Source: Rachycentron canadum (taxonomy: Eukaryota; Chordata; Actinopteri; Carangiformes; Rachycentridae). Taken from it: DNA of 64,000 bases. Positions 1 to 12,247 of the stretch are shown here, one piece after another; position 1 is the first letter of the stretch, and every line of letters begins with the position of its first letter. A model generated the notes under the pieces. That model was not told the origin of the DNA, ran no database searches, and saw only the letters and a program-made list of their open reading frames with translations. The position numbers were made by a program, and so were the translations under genes. The stretch lies in assembly GCA_038496675.1 (NCBI GenBank), contig CM076668.1:1179599-1243598 (forward strand), in the 5' to 3' direction.

Positions 1-310
1 GTCCTTTAGTGAGTTTTCCCAGAGTTCAGTCTAATTCATTTGGTTTGACATATTTTGTAAACTGGGATGTAAGACTCTTGTAGTTTTACTTGTTTGATTA
101 TTTTGATTAATCATAAATCACTTCTTGCTTGAATTTAGTAAAAGGATTTCTCACATGTTGAGTGTAAGTTTTTTTTTGTTTGTTTGTTTTTTTTGAAGCC
201 TGTTTTTCCCATGCCATTAAATAGTAATCCAGTTTAATTTAAAACAATGGTGGTAATATTATAAGGCAAATGGTGTTTTTAACATCATTCTTAAAAAAAA
301 AAATAAAAAA

Positions 311-343
<33 letters not shown>

Positions 344-2990
344 CTGGGGTAACTGAATTACTTCCTTCTATATATATATTCTATTCTATTCTATATATAT
401 ATATATAGTTATAATAGAAGTTATAATAAAATTGAATAGAACATTGAAAATTTACAGGTAAAAGCACAGCACAGTAAAAGCACAGTGGTTTTATTAGCAA
501 ACTGTACTTATAGTTTCAAAAATTAATCATATATCCCTTTCAGAGTATTACATAATTGTATATTTTATGGTAGTGGATTAAATTTACAGATGCATTAATG
601 ATTTTCTATTCTCATATAGCTGGACAAGGTGAAGCCAAAGTTAACGCCTTTATGAACTCTTCATATGTTCTGGGTAAAAAATTTAAACGGAAAAATGGTC
701 AGTGCCACTTTCACTTGAATTGGTTTGACAGATGACCCCCTCCGTCCTGCTAATTTCACAATGCCACCACCTCAAATAACAAGACCCACTCAGTGTGCTC
801 TTTAGGCCCAAACCCTCCTGATGAACACTTAAAGCTGCCTTCAGGCCTTGGTGAACTAAGTGTGAGGCTGTTTTTAAATGAATCAATAAAAAACTTGTTG
901 CGTGAGCACATAACAAATGTTGTGGGATGCATATATTTCCCATAGCTCGCTGCTCTTCATTCTGCTGTTTCAGTCCCTCCTGATTTCCAGAGGAATCAAA
1001 GGCAGATTAGCAAACAGTTTAGTCCATGTCAATCGGTGTTCCATCACCACCTTCATCTTCAAATAGCTTATCATTGAGCTCCCATGCACACACTGTGAGT
1101 GGGAGTTTTCAGTAAGTAGATTAGGTTAATGATTGAGTGAACCTCAGAGCAGCAGGGACAGGAGAAAGATAGTAGGAGACTGATTAATAGTTATACAATG
1201 CTCACAGTCCTTTTTAATACAAGAGCAGATTAAAGTCGTTGAGAAAATTACACTGAAATGAACAAAACCAAATTTTTTACCTGTGTGATATTTTTTAAAG
1301 ATAAAAGCTCATTAAACTTGTTTGAGTTGCATTGCAGAGGTTCAACGGCCTCACAGGACTATTCCAAAACCAACAGTATGCACATTGATCTCAGCCTCTG
1401 TATTGTGTAATGGTTCACAAATTGTGCAGGGTAAAGTCAATAATGGGAGGAATAGCACAAACATTTGGTGGGTAGAATGTTCAGCAGATAGCTGGCTGGT
1501 TCCAGAGCGCCTGGAACACACACACACACACACAGACACACACAAAAGAATAACTTGTTTCAAAACTAATAAATCATTTAGGTAAAACAATTGACCAATA
1601 TGTTGTACATCAATTCAAGGACATTTTCGACTGAAAGTTAAGACTGTGAGTAATAATTGGCAATAAGGAAATGTTTTGTATCTGCAAAATCTGCAAAGTT
1701 ACAATGCTCACAATGTGCCTGTAAAACACACACAAAAAAACATCACCAGAGGCCTAAGGTGCATGACATGTGCTTTTCATTATTTAACCAAATAATAACC
1801 TGACACCCTAGACTAAACCCAAATGATTTATCAGCCTAAACCTAAGCACATAGACACAGTACCTGAACCAATACAAAGTCTTGTGATGTTTTTCACACTT
1901 CCTGGACTTGAAAAATTGTTGTTGATTAACATAACATCAATTAGGCCTACACTTTACACCATAATGTCAAAAAATGTAGTCATTTTGATATAGATTTTTA
2001 GGATTTTAGATATTTTAAAGGTTGCATGTTCCCCTGTGAAATGACACCCCCCGCAATATTGGCTAATATCAATTAAAGCTTTGAGGGTTATTAAACCCTT
2101 TAGAGGCAAGTGGATGGAGTCAAAATGTATTGTCATGAAGTTACGTCTTTACTGTATTAGAAGGGTTCCTTGTTTTCCTATTGTCAATAAATCCCATGAA
2201 AAGACCCAAATCAACAACGTGTGAGTGTGTCTCTCTCAACACTTTCTGACTTTGCTCCCCTGTCTGTGGCTCCCAGCTCTAAACCCACTGTGTCCCTGGG
2301 GAGACACAAATCTATAAGAAAAAAAAAAAACATCTTACAAATGTATGATATTTTAATGTAGTTTTTTATCAAACACACCGGAGGGAATAGTGCATTTCCA
2401 CATTTAGTGCTGTATTATATATTTGGGGTAGAAGGACAGTGTGCATGTGGGATCGAGTCCAAATAAACCACAGTGTTTGTGGTGACCAAGGAACATGTCA
2501 CTCATTGCATAGCAATATGTTTTTTTCTAAACATTGGGGCTCTGTGGTACATGAAGATCAAATCAGTTTGAGCATATTTTTACATGTACAAATAATTGAA
2601 GACCACATTGACTGAGTACGGATGATTTCTTCATTGAACAAAATGAAATGGACAGAAACCTGTCCCTTATCTAAGCCACAAATAACCTGTCCAAAATTAT
2701 CGTGACCTAATCACAACCCCAAAGAAAAGTCAGTAAAGCAACTTTCCAGCTCCCAAACAGATGCAGATATTGTGGGTCATCTGGGTACTGATAGGGTAAA
2801 GTACTTAATGTGTCTGTGGCTGTTATCTGAGGTTGAGGTCCGAGTCAACTGGTTTTCTGATCAGAAATCTGAGTATAACCTCTTTAATAGGATGAAATCC
2901 TAATAGACAGGACAATGTTACTGAAATCTATTCAATCTATTAGCTGTGAGTGTGCATGTGTGTGTCTTGTGGTATTGGTGCACACAAGTT
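1..2990. other. intergenic, no gene recognised
   Basis: AT-rich, with (AT)n runs at 314-342 and 370-408 and a short (CA)n near 1,518. The segment 955-1,200 is non-repetitive with TF-like motifs (AATCAAAGG, TTAATGATTGA) and could be a conserved element. No exon with recognisable protein similarity. Confidence 0.6.
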
Positions 2991-2999
2991 AATGTGTGG

Positions 3000-3240
3000 T
3001 TATATTTGAACGACTGAGGAATGTGTTGACTGTTGACCTTGGCCAAATGGAAGCCATTATCTCCCCCTACTGAGGTCTCCCTCCTCCGCCGAGCTGATAA
3101 ATTAATGAGAGAAAACATTGCTTACATCGATACTAGTGTCGCCAGCAGCTACACAGACACAAAGAGAGAGGGAAGAGGAGGAGGAGGAGAAGGGGGGGAA
3201 AGGGAGAGGAGGAAACAGACACAGATAGTGATATCAATGT
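3000..3240. promoter_or_regulatory. candidate conserved non-coding element
   Basis: Balanced, non-repetitive sequence in an AT-rich area: TTGACCTTGGCCAAATGGAA, GATAAATTAATGAGAG, ACATCGATACTAGTG. Such blocks upstream of exoc6 could be long-range enhancers of hhex or cyp26a1. Based on appearance only. Confidence 0.25.
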
Positions 3241-3934
3241 CAAATATCATTGGCGAGATACAGGTAGGTAGACGCAGTTTATTTCTGTTTATTTATTCCA
3301 GGAAACTATTTAAAACTTGCTTTAATGACAGAGAGATATAAAAGACACACAGGAAATATTCATTAAGATATAGAGAGACAGAGATAATCTGATTAACAAC
3401 TGCTAATTATTATCAATAATGATGGTGCTGAAATGTCTTCAAGTCTAAAACTGGGTTTGAAGCCATCAGATACATCCACTTTGCTTATCTTAATATAAGT
3501 AGACACAAGTCTCAAGCAGTTGCAGTTGCTGTAATTTGTGTGTTACTAACAAGAGCCGTTTTTAATCACCATCAGACACTCGCATTAGAGAACACGAGCA
3601 TCCCAAACTGAGCTGCCACAGTCTCCACACTGCCTATATTGGTGGTGTGAAGGCCCTGTTGCTACACTGGAACTCCTTAACACCTCAAAGTTTGTTTTTT
3701 ACGGCTGATTTCATCCTCCTTGATGATGCCAGTCAGTTGCTCGACCTTCCACTTTAAAATCCTCCAAAGGGTTTCTATTGGATTTAAGTCAGGGGACACA
3801 GTACACTGATCTCATTGTACACCTTTTGCAACTCAATAGCACATTCCCACTTCCACTTTTTGGTTGGCACTGTGCAGTCACTATTGTAATCCCAGGCAGG
3901 TTTACACATATCCTGTATATAATAATGGACATAC

Positions 3935-4345
3935 ACACCAGGGCTGAAAAGTGAAGCCAATGTGGATGTGCCTTAAACATGCATTCTATCTAATGATCAT
4001 CAGGGGGCAACTACAGTGGTTGCAGAAGTCTCTTTGTATTGAAGCCAATGTGAAAATGACCCCATTTCACACTTGCTCTATTACCTCAGTAAATATTTCC
4101 TAATGGGCTAGTTTCAAGTCTTCAATACAACATGGTCCCATTTTGAGGAAAATAGACCATAAAGTAGGGTATGTGTGACGGTGTGGCGACTGTGTGATTG
4201 ACAGACTGTGCCACACATGGTGACCTGCCTGACAATCAGGATAGAGTACTGGGCAGGTCAGTGCCACTTCACAAACCGATGAGTTGCCACTTGGTTCCAC
4301 AACAAACATGCTGAAGCCCTGAGCTGATCTAGACTCAAATATATT
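3935..4345 (+). repeat. percomorph interspersed repeat, long copy
   Basis: GGGCTGAAAAGTGAAGCCAA, TGCATTCTATCTAATGATCA, CAGGGGGCAACTACA, TAGTTTCAAGTCTTCAATAC and GTGTGATTGACAG follow the order of a repeat that I know as very common in percomorph fishes. About 100 bp of it matches the reverse copy near 6,690. Confidence 0.75.
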
Positions 4346-5289
4346 GGTTTATAATCTGACCAAAGATTGTCCTGCCAACATTCATCAGGCCTCTTTTCAT
4401 GTTCTTCATCCAAGTTCAGTTTTATGTAAGTTAATGAGTTTTGGTTTTCCCTCTTAACTGCATCCCCAGAGGTCAACTTCATGCAATGTCTGTCAGATCT
4501 GTCACTGAAAGATAATCTTGAGTCATGTCAGAAGCACTTCATAGCTATTAAGAGGACATCCGCTCTTCTGTTATTGTTAGTATGGCTCCTAAACACTGCT
4601 GCAGCTATGTTTCCGCTCATTTTCAGCAGCCTGCTGATGTTCTTGTACCTTTTCCCACCTTTATGAAGTCTCACAATCAGTTTTTCTAATTATTCAGGCA
4701 GTTTATTCATTTAAAGCCATGTTGCATTAGACACTGTCTTACAACCTTGTGCATTCATTTTGCCTTCATTGGAAGTCACAGGTTGTTTGTTGCACTCAGA
4801 GCATGTACTGTTCTGTACTAAGGACTCTTTATAACCTGTTTGTTTTAAATCACATAAGATTGAATGCACTGCACATCAATGTTCAAATGATCAAATTATT
4901 TTAAGGTGGTGTAATTGAAACCGTTTTTTGTGGTGATTTGTTTTGTTGTATACTGTAACTATAATCTTCTCACATCTCTCTACTATACATGTAGACAGTC
5001 ACACACAGGGTACATTAGACAACACTACTGAAACATTAGTTTACAACAAAAACATTTTCATACAACAGACTATGGTATTAGTATTATTTCATTGATTTGT
5101 GACTTTGTTTCTGTTTGTAAAATCTTCTTCACGTTCACTTTGTAGGTTGAACGAATCTGCCTGCCTCTGTCCAGCATCCCATATGGTGAGTCAACAGTGA
5201 GGACTAGAGTTGTCCCAGAAACCACTTACCGTGTGCGTGAAAAGGATCCACATTGAGACATTAATCCCCAAAACAATGTTCCAATAGAT

Positions 5290-5660
5290 AATGTGTGAGG
5301 GCGGCTATTTGAAGCAATGGAAAACAGGAGAGAGGTCCGGCAGGAGAGATTCATTCCTCTGGCAGCTAAGGAGATATCACTCACCGATTCAGGAGTGCAC
5401 TCAAGTGTACTATTTGCTTTTCAATTAGGCCATATCCAAATGGAAGATAGCAAGGTTTTAAAAGTATTCACATGCTAGTCAAAAGAGTAGAGGATTTTCT
5501 GCCTCACCATCCAATTTAGATAGAGTCCATCTGAACAATTAGCTGCTCAAACAAGCTGCCGGAGCAGGGCACACACACTGATAATAAATAGCTATGGCCA
5601 AATGTTGCAAACATCCGACTGAATTAAGGTGCTATTAGGGCACAAGTGACATTTTAGGAA
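5290..5660. promoter_or_regulatory. candidate conserved non-coding element
   Basis: Non-repetitive sequence with dense homeodomain and GATA-like motifs (CAATTAGGCCATATCCAAAT, AATTAGCTGCTCAAAC, GATAATAAATAGCTATGG). The surrounding sequence is repeat- and AT-rich. Function not shown. Confidence 0.25.
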
Positions 5661-5669
5661 AAATATAAA

Positions 5670-7840
5670 AGATTGAAGTAAGCGAGTGCAGGGAAGAGAC
5701 ATGGTTGAACTTTCCACTGTGATAAAATTATAGAACTCATAGAAGTGAGAATACAAAAAACACAAGGACTTGAAATAGATTTTATAAGCTTATGTTACAG
5801 AAACATCATTAACTAATCTTGGTTAACCAGTTATGAACAAATCAACATGTTAGGTGCCAAAATCTTGTATAAGTCCCTATGCAGGAGAGGTTACATGGCA
5901 AATTCATTGTTTGCCCAGAGGCCCAGCAAAGTTGTATGCTGGTCTGCACCTGGTCTGTGGTCACTGGATTTTTTTTTTTTTTTTTTTTGGGAGTATGCAC
6001 ATATTATTGAAATATTCCAGCATTTCTTTGAATGTCCATCTGTCCATTCATCTATTTATCATATTTAAGATACTTCATGTATCTTAAGGTTGTAGATAAC
6101 AAGAGTCATCATCAGGAGGAAAAGAAAAAAAACAACAACAAACCCATAGGTCATCTGTGCAGCAGGTTGTTATGCCCCATGGTTACGCTTTGCTGCTAAG
6201 TGACATTTAGTGACCATTGTAATCATGACAAAGGGAAAGGTGCAGTGATGTACTAGGCTATGTGGAGTGATAAAGTCCATGTCAGGAGGAGGTCGGGGTG
6301 GATAGATACGTCAACAAAACACAGGAGTATGACACAGGAGAGTGGTGCTCAATTCCCATGTGAGAGCAACAGTGCATGTTACTTCAATCATCTATGACTG
6401 TTCCACAAATAACCACATTGATAACAAAGTGATCTGGTAGTGAGCCTCTCGCACTAGGGGTCGATTCCAGGAGATTCTCCTGTGGGTCATAGAGTTAGAA
6501 AAAACAATCTATGAGGTTGTTCATGTTGGAGGACTTCTTGGGAAATACACATGTACATCCATGCCCCCAGGAACCTCCACACTAGTAAAGGGCATAAGCC
6601 CTCACTTGACTTCACTTCACCCTCAGTTCACACACCAATGGGTGAAGGTTGCACTGGGTTGCCACTTGCTTATAACCAGTGGAGTCACCCCCTGATGGTC
6701 ATTAGATAGAATGCAGGTTTAAGGCTCTTCAGGATTGGGTTCACTTTTCAGCCCCAAAAATCTCCATTCATGTCTATTTCTATTTCATCTGCCTCAGAAC
6801 CCCCACAAACTTCAACACCATCCTTGTCAGGGCAGCCAGAACAAATGTTTTTGCTCTTGTCGATTTCGATCTGAATGTAGAGTAAGAACAATATGCATAC
6901 ATAGACTCACAGTGATGCAGAAGATAACAGCTTTCATTTAATAGCAGACACATGTGACCAGTTTGTATCACATTTTGACAAACAAGCGCTCCAAGACACA
7001 AACAGAAATGTTAAAATGTTACAACAGTCTGTCCTTTGCTGGATGTGGTTGGCTGCTGAAGGGAAAGCCAAGACACAGGCTGGCAGGTAGGGAGCATTTG
7101 GCTGTAGGTCCTTTTCTGGAACTCCTACAAAGTCATACAATCTCAAACAACACACACATGACCACTGGCCTTTGCTTATTAATGTGAGGTTTCAGGAAAC
7201 TATTGCTGTGCTGATGTTTCCAGCTATAATGTAACTGGCAGAACAATGCAGTGTTAATTTGTTTGGTTTCCGGCTATGGACTGTGAAAACAGTGATGGCC
7301 ACAGAGACAGGAAAGGACATTTATAGATGAAGGAATTCTGGAAACGGGGGTTGGGTGCTGGGCAGTGTCCATACTGGAGGATGTTGGACAGAGAGAGAGA
7401 AAGTTAGAGGACTGCATGTTAGCAACAAGTTGCACTAGAGTTAAGAGTCATGCAACAAGGAAGGTAATAAGGGGTGTAATTTGCCTCAACCTCAAGAGTA
7501 CTGCTAAATGAATTTAAAATGGCTCTGAAGAAAGAAAAAAATAAACTTAATCTCTATAGAAGGGCAGTGCAGTTATACATTTTTGTTATCTATCTTTATT
7601 TCAGCCTCCAGATCAGCCACTAAGTGGATTCACACCTATTGATAAGTACCACAAAACCATGTTTGGCAGTAGATAAAATTTATAAACATAGTGGTTCTAT
7701 AGGTCTCATTGACAAAAAACCATCAACAGCAATATTTTTGTGTGCACAGTTTGTCAACCTGCTGATCGCTTTTATTTCCATTCAAATGGTCAAGGTTTTG
7801 TTTTATCCATATAGTGACCTCTGTCTCTGAAAACTCTGGG
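5670..7840. other. intergenic, no gene recognised
   Basis: Contains a poly-T run (about 5,970-5,988), a short palindrome near 6,064-6,087 and a fragment of the repeat also found at 3,935. No coding evidence. Confidence 0.55.
6690..6780 (-). repeat. percomorph interspersed repeat, short reverse copy
   Basis: CTGATGGTCATTAGATAGAA followed by TGCAGGTTTAAGGC and CACTTTTCAGCCCC is the reverse complement of 3,940-4,020 with scattered differences. Confidence 0.75.
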
Positions 7841-8280
7841 TCTCTCTGTGTGTTCCTGCATATCTCCATGTATCTCTCTGTCTTCATGTGTCTCTCTGTG
7901 TCTCCATGTATCTCTCTGTCTTCATGTGTCTCTCTGTGTCTTCATGTATCTCTCTGTCTTCATGTGTCTCTCTGTGTCTTCACGTGTCTCCACGTGTCTC
8001 TATGTGCCTCTCTGTGTGTCTACACGTATCTCTCTGTGTCTCTGTGTGTGTCTCTGTGTGTCTCCAAACATCTCCGTGTGTCCCCATGTGTTTTTGTGTG
8101 TCTCTGCACGTCTGTGTCTCTCTGTCTGTTTGCGTGTCTCTGCATCTCTTTGTGTCTCTTTGTGTCTCTGTGTCCCCCTGTGGCTTTGTGTGTCTCTGTG
8201 TGTTTCCTCGTGTTTCTGTGTCTGTCCCTCTGACTCTGTGGGCTGTGTATCTCAGAAACTCTCTCTGTGTGTCTGTTGAG
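7841..8280. repeat. C/T/G-rich minisatellite, TCTCTGTGTCTTCATG-type units
   Basis: Degenerate tandem units built from TCTCTGTGTCT, TCCATGTATC and TTCATGTGTC. All three + strand frames are open across it at once, with cysteine/serine/leucine-rich translations, as is one - strand frame. That is a by-product of the repeat, not coding. Confidence 0.9.
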
Positions 8281-9435
8281 TCATGTGGAAGTTCTTCCTT
8301 CACACTCTGCAGCAGTCTGGAGTCACTGATGGCACCCAGAGGATTTGCCTATCAGTAACAGCACATGTTCCCCTGTTCAAAAACAACAAGCTATCTAAAA
8401 CGCACACATGCATCTGTAAGGCGTTTGACTGTGCTGCTTTAATGAACACCTTGTGTGTGTGTGTGTGTGTGTTAATGTGTTTGTATGCATATCTGCCCCT
8501 CTCTTTCACTTCCCCATTCTAAATGAACACTGAGCCAATTTCACAACAATGACAGACTGGATTAGATTGCACATATTGTCAGACACACACATGTGCACAC
8601 TAATAAGGTCAAGACCATAACAAGACATTCAATCCTCAAAAAGATTCAAATCAGATTCAAACCTCAACTGCTCCACAACCTTCATTTGTCAGAGATAATA
8701 TTCCTGAAATATTAAACAAATTTGTTGAGAATTACTATTGGTTTAGCTTTTACTTTACCTCAAAATAGCTTTCACAGTACAACAAAATGTTGTCTAAATG
8801 TCATGAGTCTTATGACTCTACTCTACAATAATAAAATGCAACATCTGAGTTGACTGCTGCCCCATAATTATGCTGTGTGACTGGAGCACATTCTATGAAA
8901 GACACGCAAGGCAGATCTGAAAGAACTGATCAAATCCTTTGCGTCACCTCCAATCTTGTGTTAAAACTTGCACTTGTGGACCACAAAGACTGCAGCTGAC
9001 AGCCAACTGATTGTCAACATTCATGGAAGAAAAGGAAAAAGTGAGATGAAGGGGAGGGAAAGAAATGAGGAAAAACAACACAAAATAGGTGAAATGGCCG
9101 ACCATGTATTTGCAATTGGCGCCTAAAGGTTAATGTGTGTTGGGGTTCAACAGCACTATTACAATGTCTACTGTATATACAGCTGTAAATCATTCAGGCA
9201 CTGCAGTAAGATGTATGAAATCACATGTTCTCATGTCATAAGTCCTCAGTGTTGACAGTGGAAACACTGAAATTTTCTGTGCAAAATATAAATAGGGACT
9301 ATTCCCCTGTTTACATTCTTAAATGTACAGTAGATCTACAGTCTCTCAGCAGCAAGGAGGTGTATTTTACATAAAGATTGAATGAATGGAGCTTTCATTT
9401 TGACAGTAAATTCAATTAAAACAGACCTGACCTTT
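8281..9435. other. intergenic, no gene recognised
   Basis: Holds a short (GT)n near 8,453-8,472 and otherwise AT-rich single-copy DNA. Confidence 0.55.
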
Positions 9436-9439
9436 GTTA

Positions 9440-9740
9440 AAGGCCCCATATTTTACACTTGTGTTTTATTTGAAGTGCTGATATCCATAAGAGGATATAT
9501 TTGTGGTTTTAAGAACCAAAAGTCATCTCAGAACAGTTTTAGAATATCTTCTTTCTTAAGTTCCTCTATAGAACTACAGCTAGGTGCACCAATTAGAGGA
9601 GGAGCTCTGAGTCCATCAAAAGAGAGGCTTTGAGCCTTTGACTGTTTTCTGGGTGATTGAATGAAAATAAAGCAGATTTCAGGTAAAAGCTCATAGAATC
9701 CCTCAAGGCTGGAGAGTGGGTCCATGTGGGCAGGACCTGG
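9440..9740. repeat. possible fish interspersed repeat
   Basis: Starts TAAAGGCCCCATATTTTACA and runs through AGGTGCACCAATTAGAGGAG to TGGGCAGGACCTGGGGCATG. The opening resembles the 'GGCCCCATATTATGC' class of common percomorph repeats. No second copy was seen in this window. Confidence 0.4.
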
Positions 9741-10813
9741 GGCATGGCTGAAGGCAGTGACTGCTTTCTTGTGAAATCAAAAGATTACAGAAGTCCTGAC
9801 GGCTGGTTTTAAGGCTCAGTCTGAATACAAACTCTCTGCATTTCTCTGTGGACTAAGCACGTTGATACTATTACATTTTTTGCATTTTTAACCCATATTT
9901 AATATTCATAAAAGTCTATCTCAAAGTTTATCAAAGCTGGAAACAGTTGACAAAACAGTTTCACTTACAGCTACTAAATGCAACTTGAGGTATGTTCAAC
10001 CATTCACGAAGGTGTTTATTTCATTGTTTTCTCAAATCCTTCTATAACTAAATATTTTGTCTCCAGATATGCACATTTTATCAGATAAAATATTTTTCAC
10101 AAACAGTGGCTGTCAAATTCCATCGTTTCACAGATGGAGAATATTTTCCACCCTGTCTTTATTCAACACAAACAAGAAGAAGATCATTGTCTCTATTTGA
10201 CTTCCTCTTCTTAGTGTTTGATGAATCTGCAAGGCAGGGTATGGATGAGCTTGACCTCTTCTTTCAGTGGAACAGAGGTGAAGAGGACTCCACAAATGTG
10301 TGCAGACAGAGAAACTACACGGCAAACAATCACAGACTGGACAGATGTTGATGTTCATGCAAGCAGAAGGCAGTTCCTCTGTGTGTCAGGGTGCCAGTGG
10401 TAAAATTATATTCTGCATAATGTTTTCTTTTCCCATGAAAGTCAACTTGTTCAGTTAGATATTTATAGACCTCTACAACCGCAGTCTCTTCACCTAACAC
10501 AGTTCAGGTTAGTCCTCAACTCCCATTGCTCCACCACGATGAAAATATCTGGAACCTTGGGATTTATGCTTGAGGAGAGTGACTTTTGAAACATCTACTA
10601 AACCTTATACATGTGTATAAACATGTAGAGAAAAAGAAGCAATGAGAAAGAAAGGGAGAGGTAGAGAAAAAGAGATTCATAAAGGGGGAAGTGTACATGT
10701 GCTAACATTTGTCCTTGTTCTCCACAAAACCTGTCCACTTTAAGGAGACAGGAGAGAGCCCTGACAGCCTCTTAGAGTTTTATGTCTGCTGGGTACCAAT
10801 CATGCATATCTGA

Positions 10814-10817
<4 letters not shown>
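9741..10817. other. intergenic, no gene recognised
   Basis: AT-rich sequence without repeats or coding similarity that I can identify. Confidence 0.55.
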
Positions 10818-10996
<179 letters not shown>

Positions 10997-11462
10997 AAAC
11001 CAGTGTAAGAGCTGAATGTAGCTGAGTAAACCAGATGCTGAGATACACTCAAACACCCATCAGAGCTTTTTGTCCCGCTGACAAGAGCTCTCTATGGAGA
11101 CACACATCCACCTACAGGAACTTAAGTTGCCATCTTACTTTTGGACGATAGTAACATGGTTTGCTAATCACTAAATAGCTCGAGTTACCATCAGTTAATG
11201 TTGCTCCAATTTAAATTCATCAGGGAAATTTGGAACTATTAATGTTATGTGTATTCAGGAGCTGTTTTCACCTGCTCTCTGTGTCATACAATTTAATTTA
11301 CATCTGGTGAGTCAACTTGCCCTACTTGTAATAGTCTAAGAGTTACTAAACTGAAATGTAATTTATGCTGTGTGTCATCTTCACCTAACCCCAGCCAGTA
11401 ACAACAGGGCTGATGTTAGATGTTGAACTGCGTTTTATTCTAATGACAATAAAGTTGGATCT
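10997..11462. other. intergenic, no gene recognised
   Basis: Single-copy sequence up to the Tc1 fossil. No left inverted repeat of that element is found here. Confidence 0.55.
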
Positions 11463-12247
11463 GATCATGATGCAAGTGGGGAGCGAAGGCTGGACCGTGT
11501 GGTCTGGTCCAACAGCAGAGCTACTGTGGGTCAAACTGCTAAAAAGGTTCATGCTGGTTCTGATAGGAATGTTTCAAAACACACAGTGTATCACAGTGTT
11601 TGTTGCATATGGGGCAGGGTGTCCATGCTGACGCCTGTCCACCACCAAAAGCACAAACAATGGGCACATGAACATCAGAACTGGACCAATGGAAAAAGGT
11701 GGTCTGGTCTGATTTCTTTTACATCATGTGGATGGCCAGGTGCATGTGAACCTTTTATCTGGGGAAGAGATGGCACCAGGATGCACTATAGGAAGAAGAC
11801 AAGCTGGCAGAAGCAGTGTGATGCATTGGGCGATGTTGTGTTGGGAAATCTAGGGTCCTGCCATTCATGTGGATCTTTGGTTACTTTGACACGTACCACC
11901 AATCTAAACATTGTTCAGGCCAAGTCCCCCCCTTTATGGAAACACTCTTCCCTAATGGCAGTGGCCTCTTTCAGCAGGATAATACAAAAACAAGTTCAAG
12001 GTGTTGGCCTCCAAATTCCTCACATCTTAACCCAATCCAGTATCTGTGGGACGTGTGAAACAAGTCCAATCCCTGGAGGCCCCACCTCGCAATTTATAGT
12101 ACTGAAAGGATCTGCTGCCAATGTCTTGGTCCCAGATACCACAGAACACCTTCAAAGGTCTAGTGTAGGTCTAGGTTGGATGGAAAAAGGGGGACCTACA
12201 CAATATTGGGCAGGTGGTCATTATGTTATGGCTGATCTGTGTACACA
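11463..12247 (+). mobile_element. 5'-truncated, degenerate Tc1-family transposon
   Basis: Matches the 3' two thirds of a common fish Tc1 element. It enters at GATGCAAGTGGGGAGCGAAG and ends with the terminal repeat GGTCATTATGTTATGGCTGA followed by TCTGTGTA. The transposase is split over frames. One frame (11,867-12,058) keeps PNGSGLFQQDN and WPPNSSHLNPIQYLWDV, around the second and third positions of the DDE triad. The usual glutamate of NPIE is Gln, and the spacer between the motifs is deleted. The DNA-binding N-terminal part and the left inverted repeat are missing. Inactive. Confidence 0.92.
11867..12058 (+). pseudogene. Tc1 transposase catalytic-domain remnant
   Basis: A 63-codon open stretch carrying FDTYHQSKHC, VPPFMETLFPNGSGLFQQDN and WPPNSSHLNPIQYLWDV. 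It is a fragment of the DDE domain with an internal deletion after QQDN, part of the element described above. No function expected. Confidence 0.9.

Noticed and set aside
5146..5191. Exon-like segment between TTTGTAG and GTGAGT
   Set aside because: The splice-site look-alikes enclose 46 bases reading VERICLPLSSIPY, with no partner exon or recognised protein nearby.
6415..6470. tRNA-SINE-like B box (GGTCGATTCC) near 6,460
   Set aside because: Only one weak internal promoter box is visible, with no A box at the right distance and no second copy. Not enough to call a SINE.
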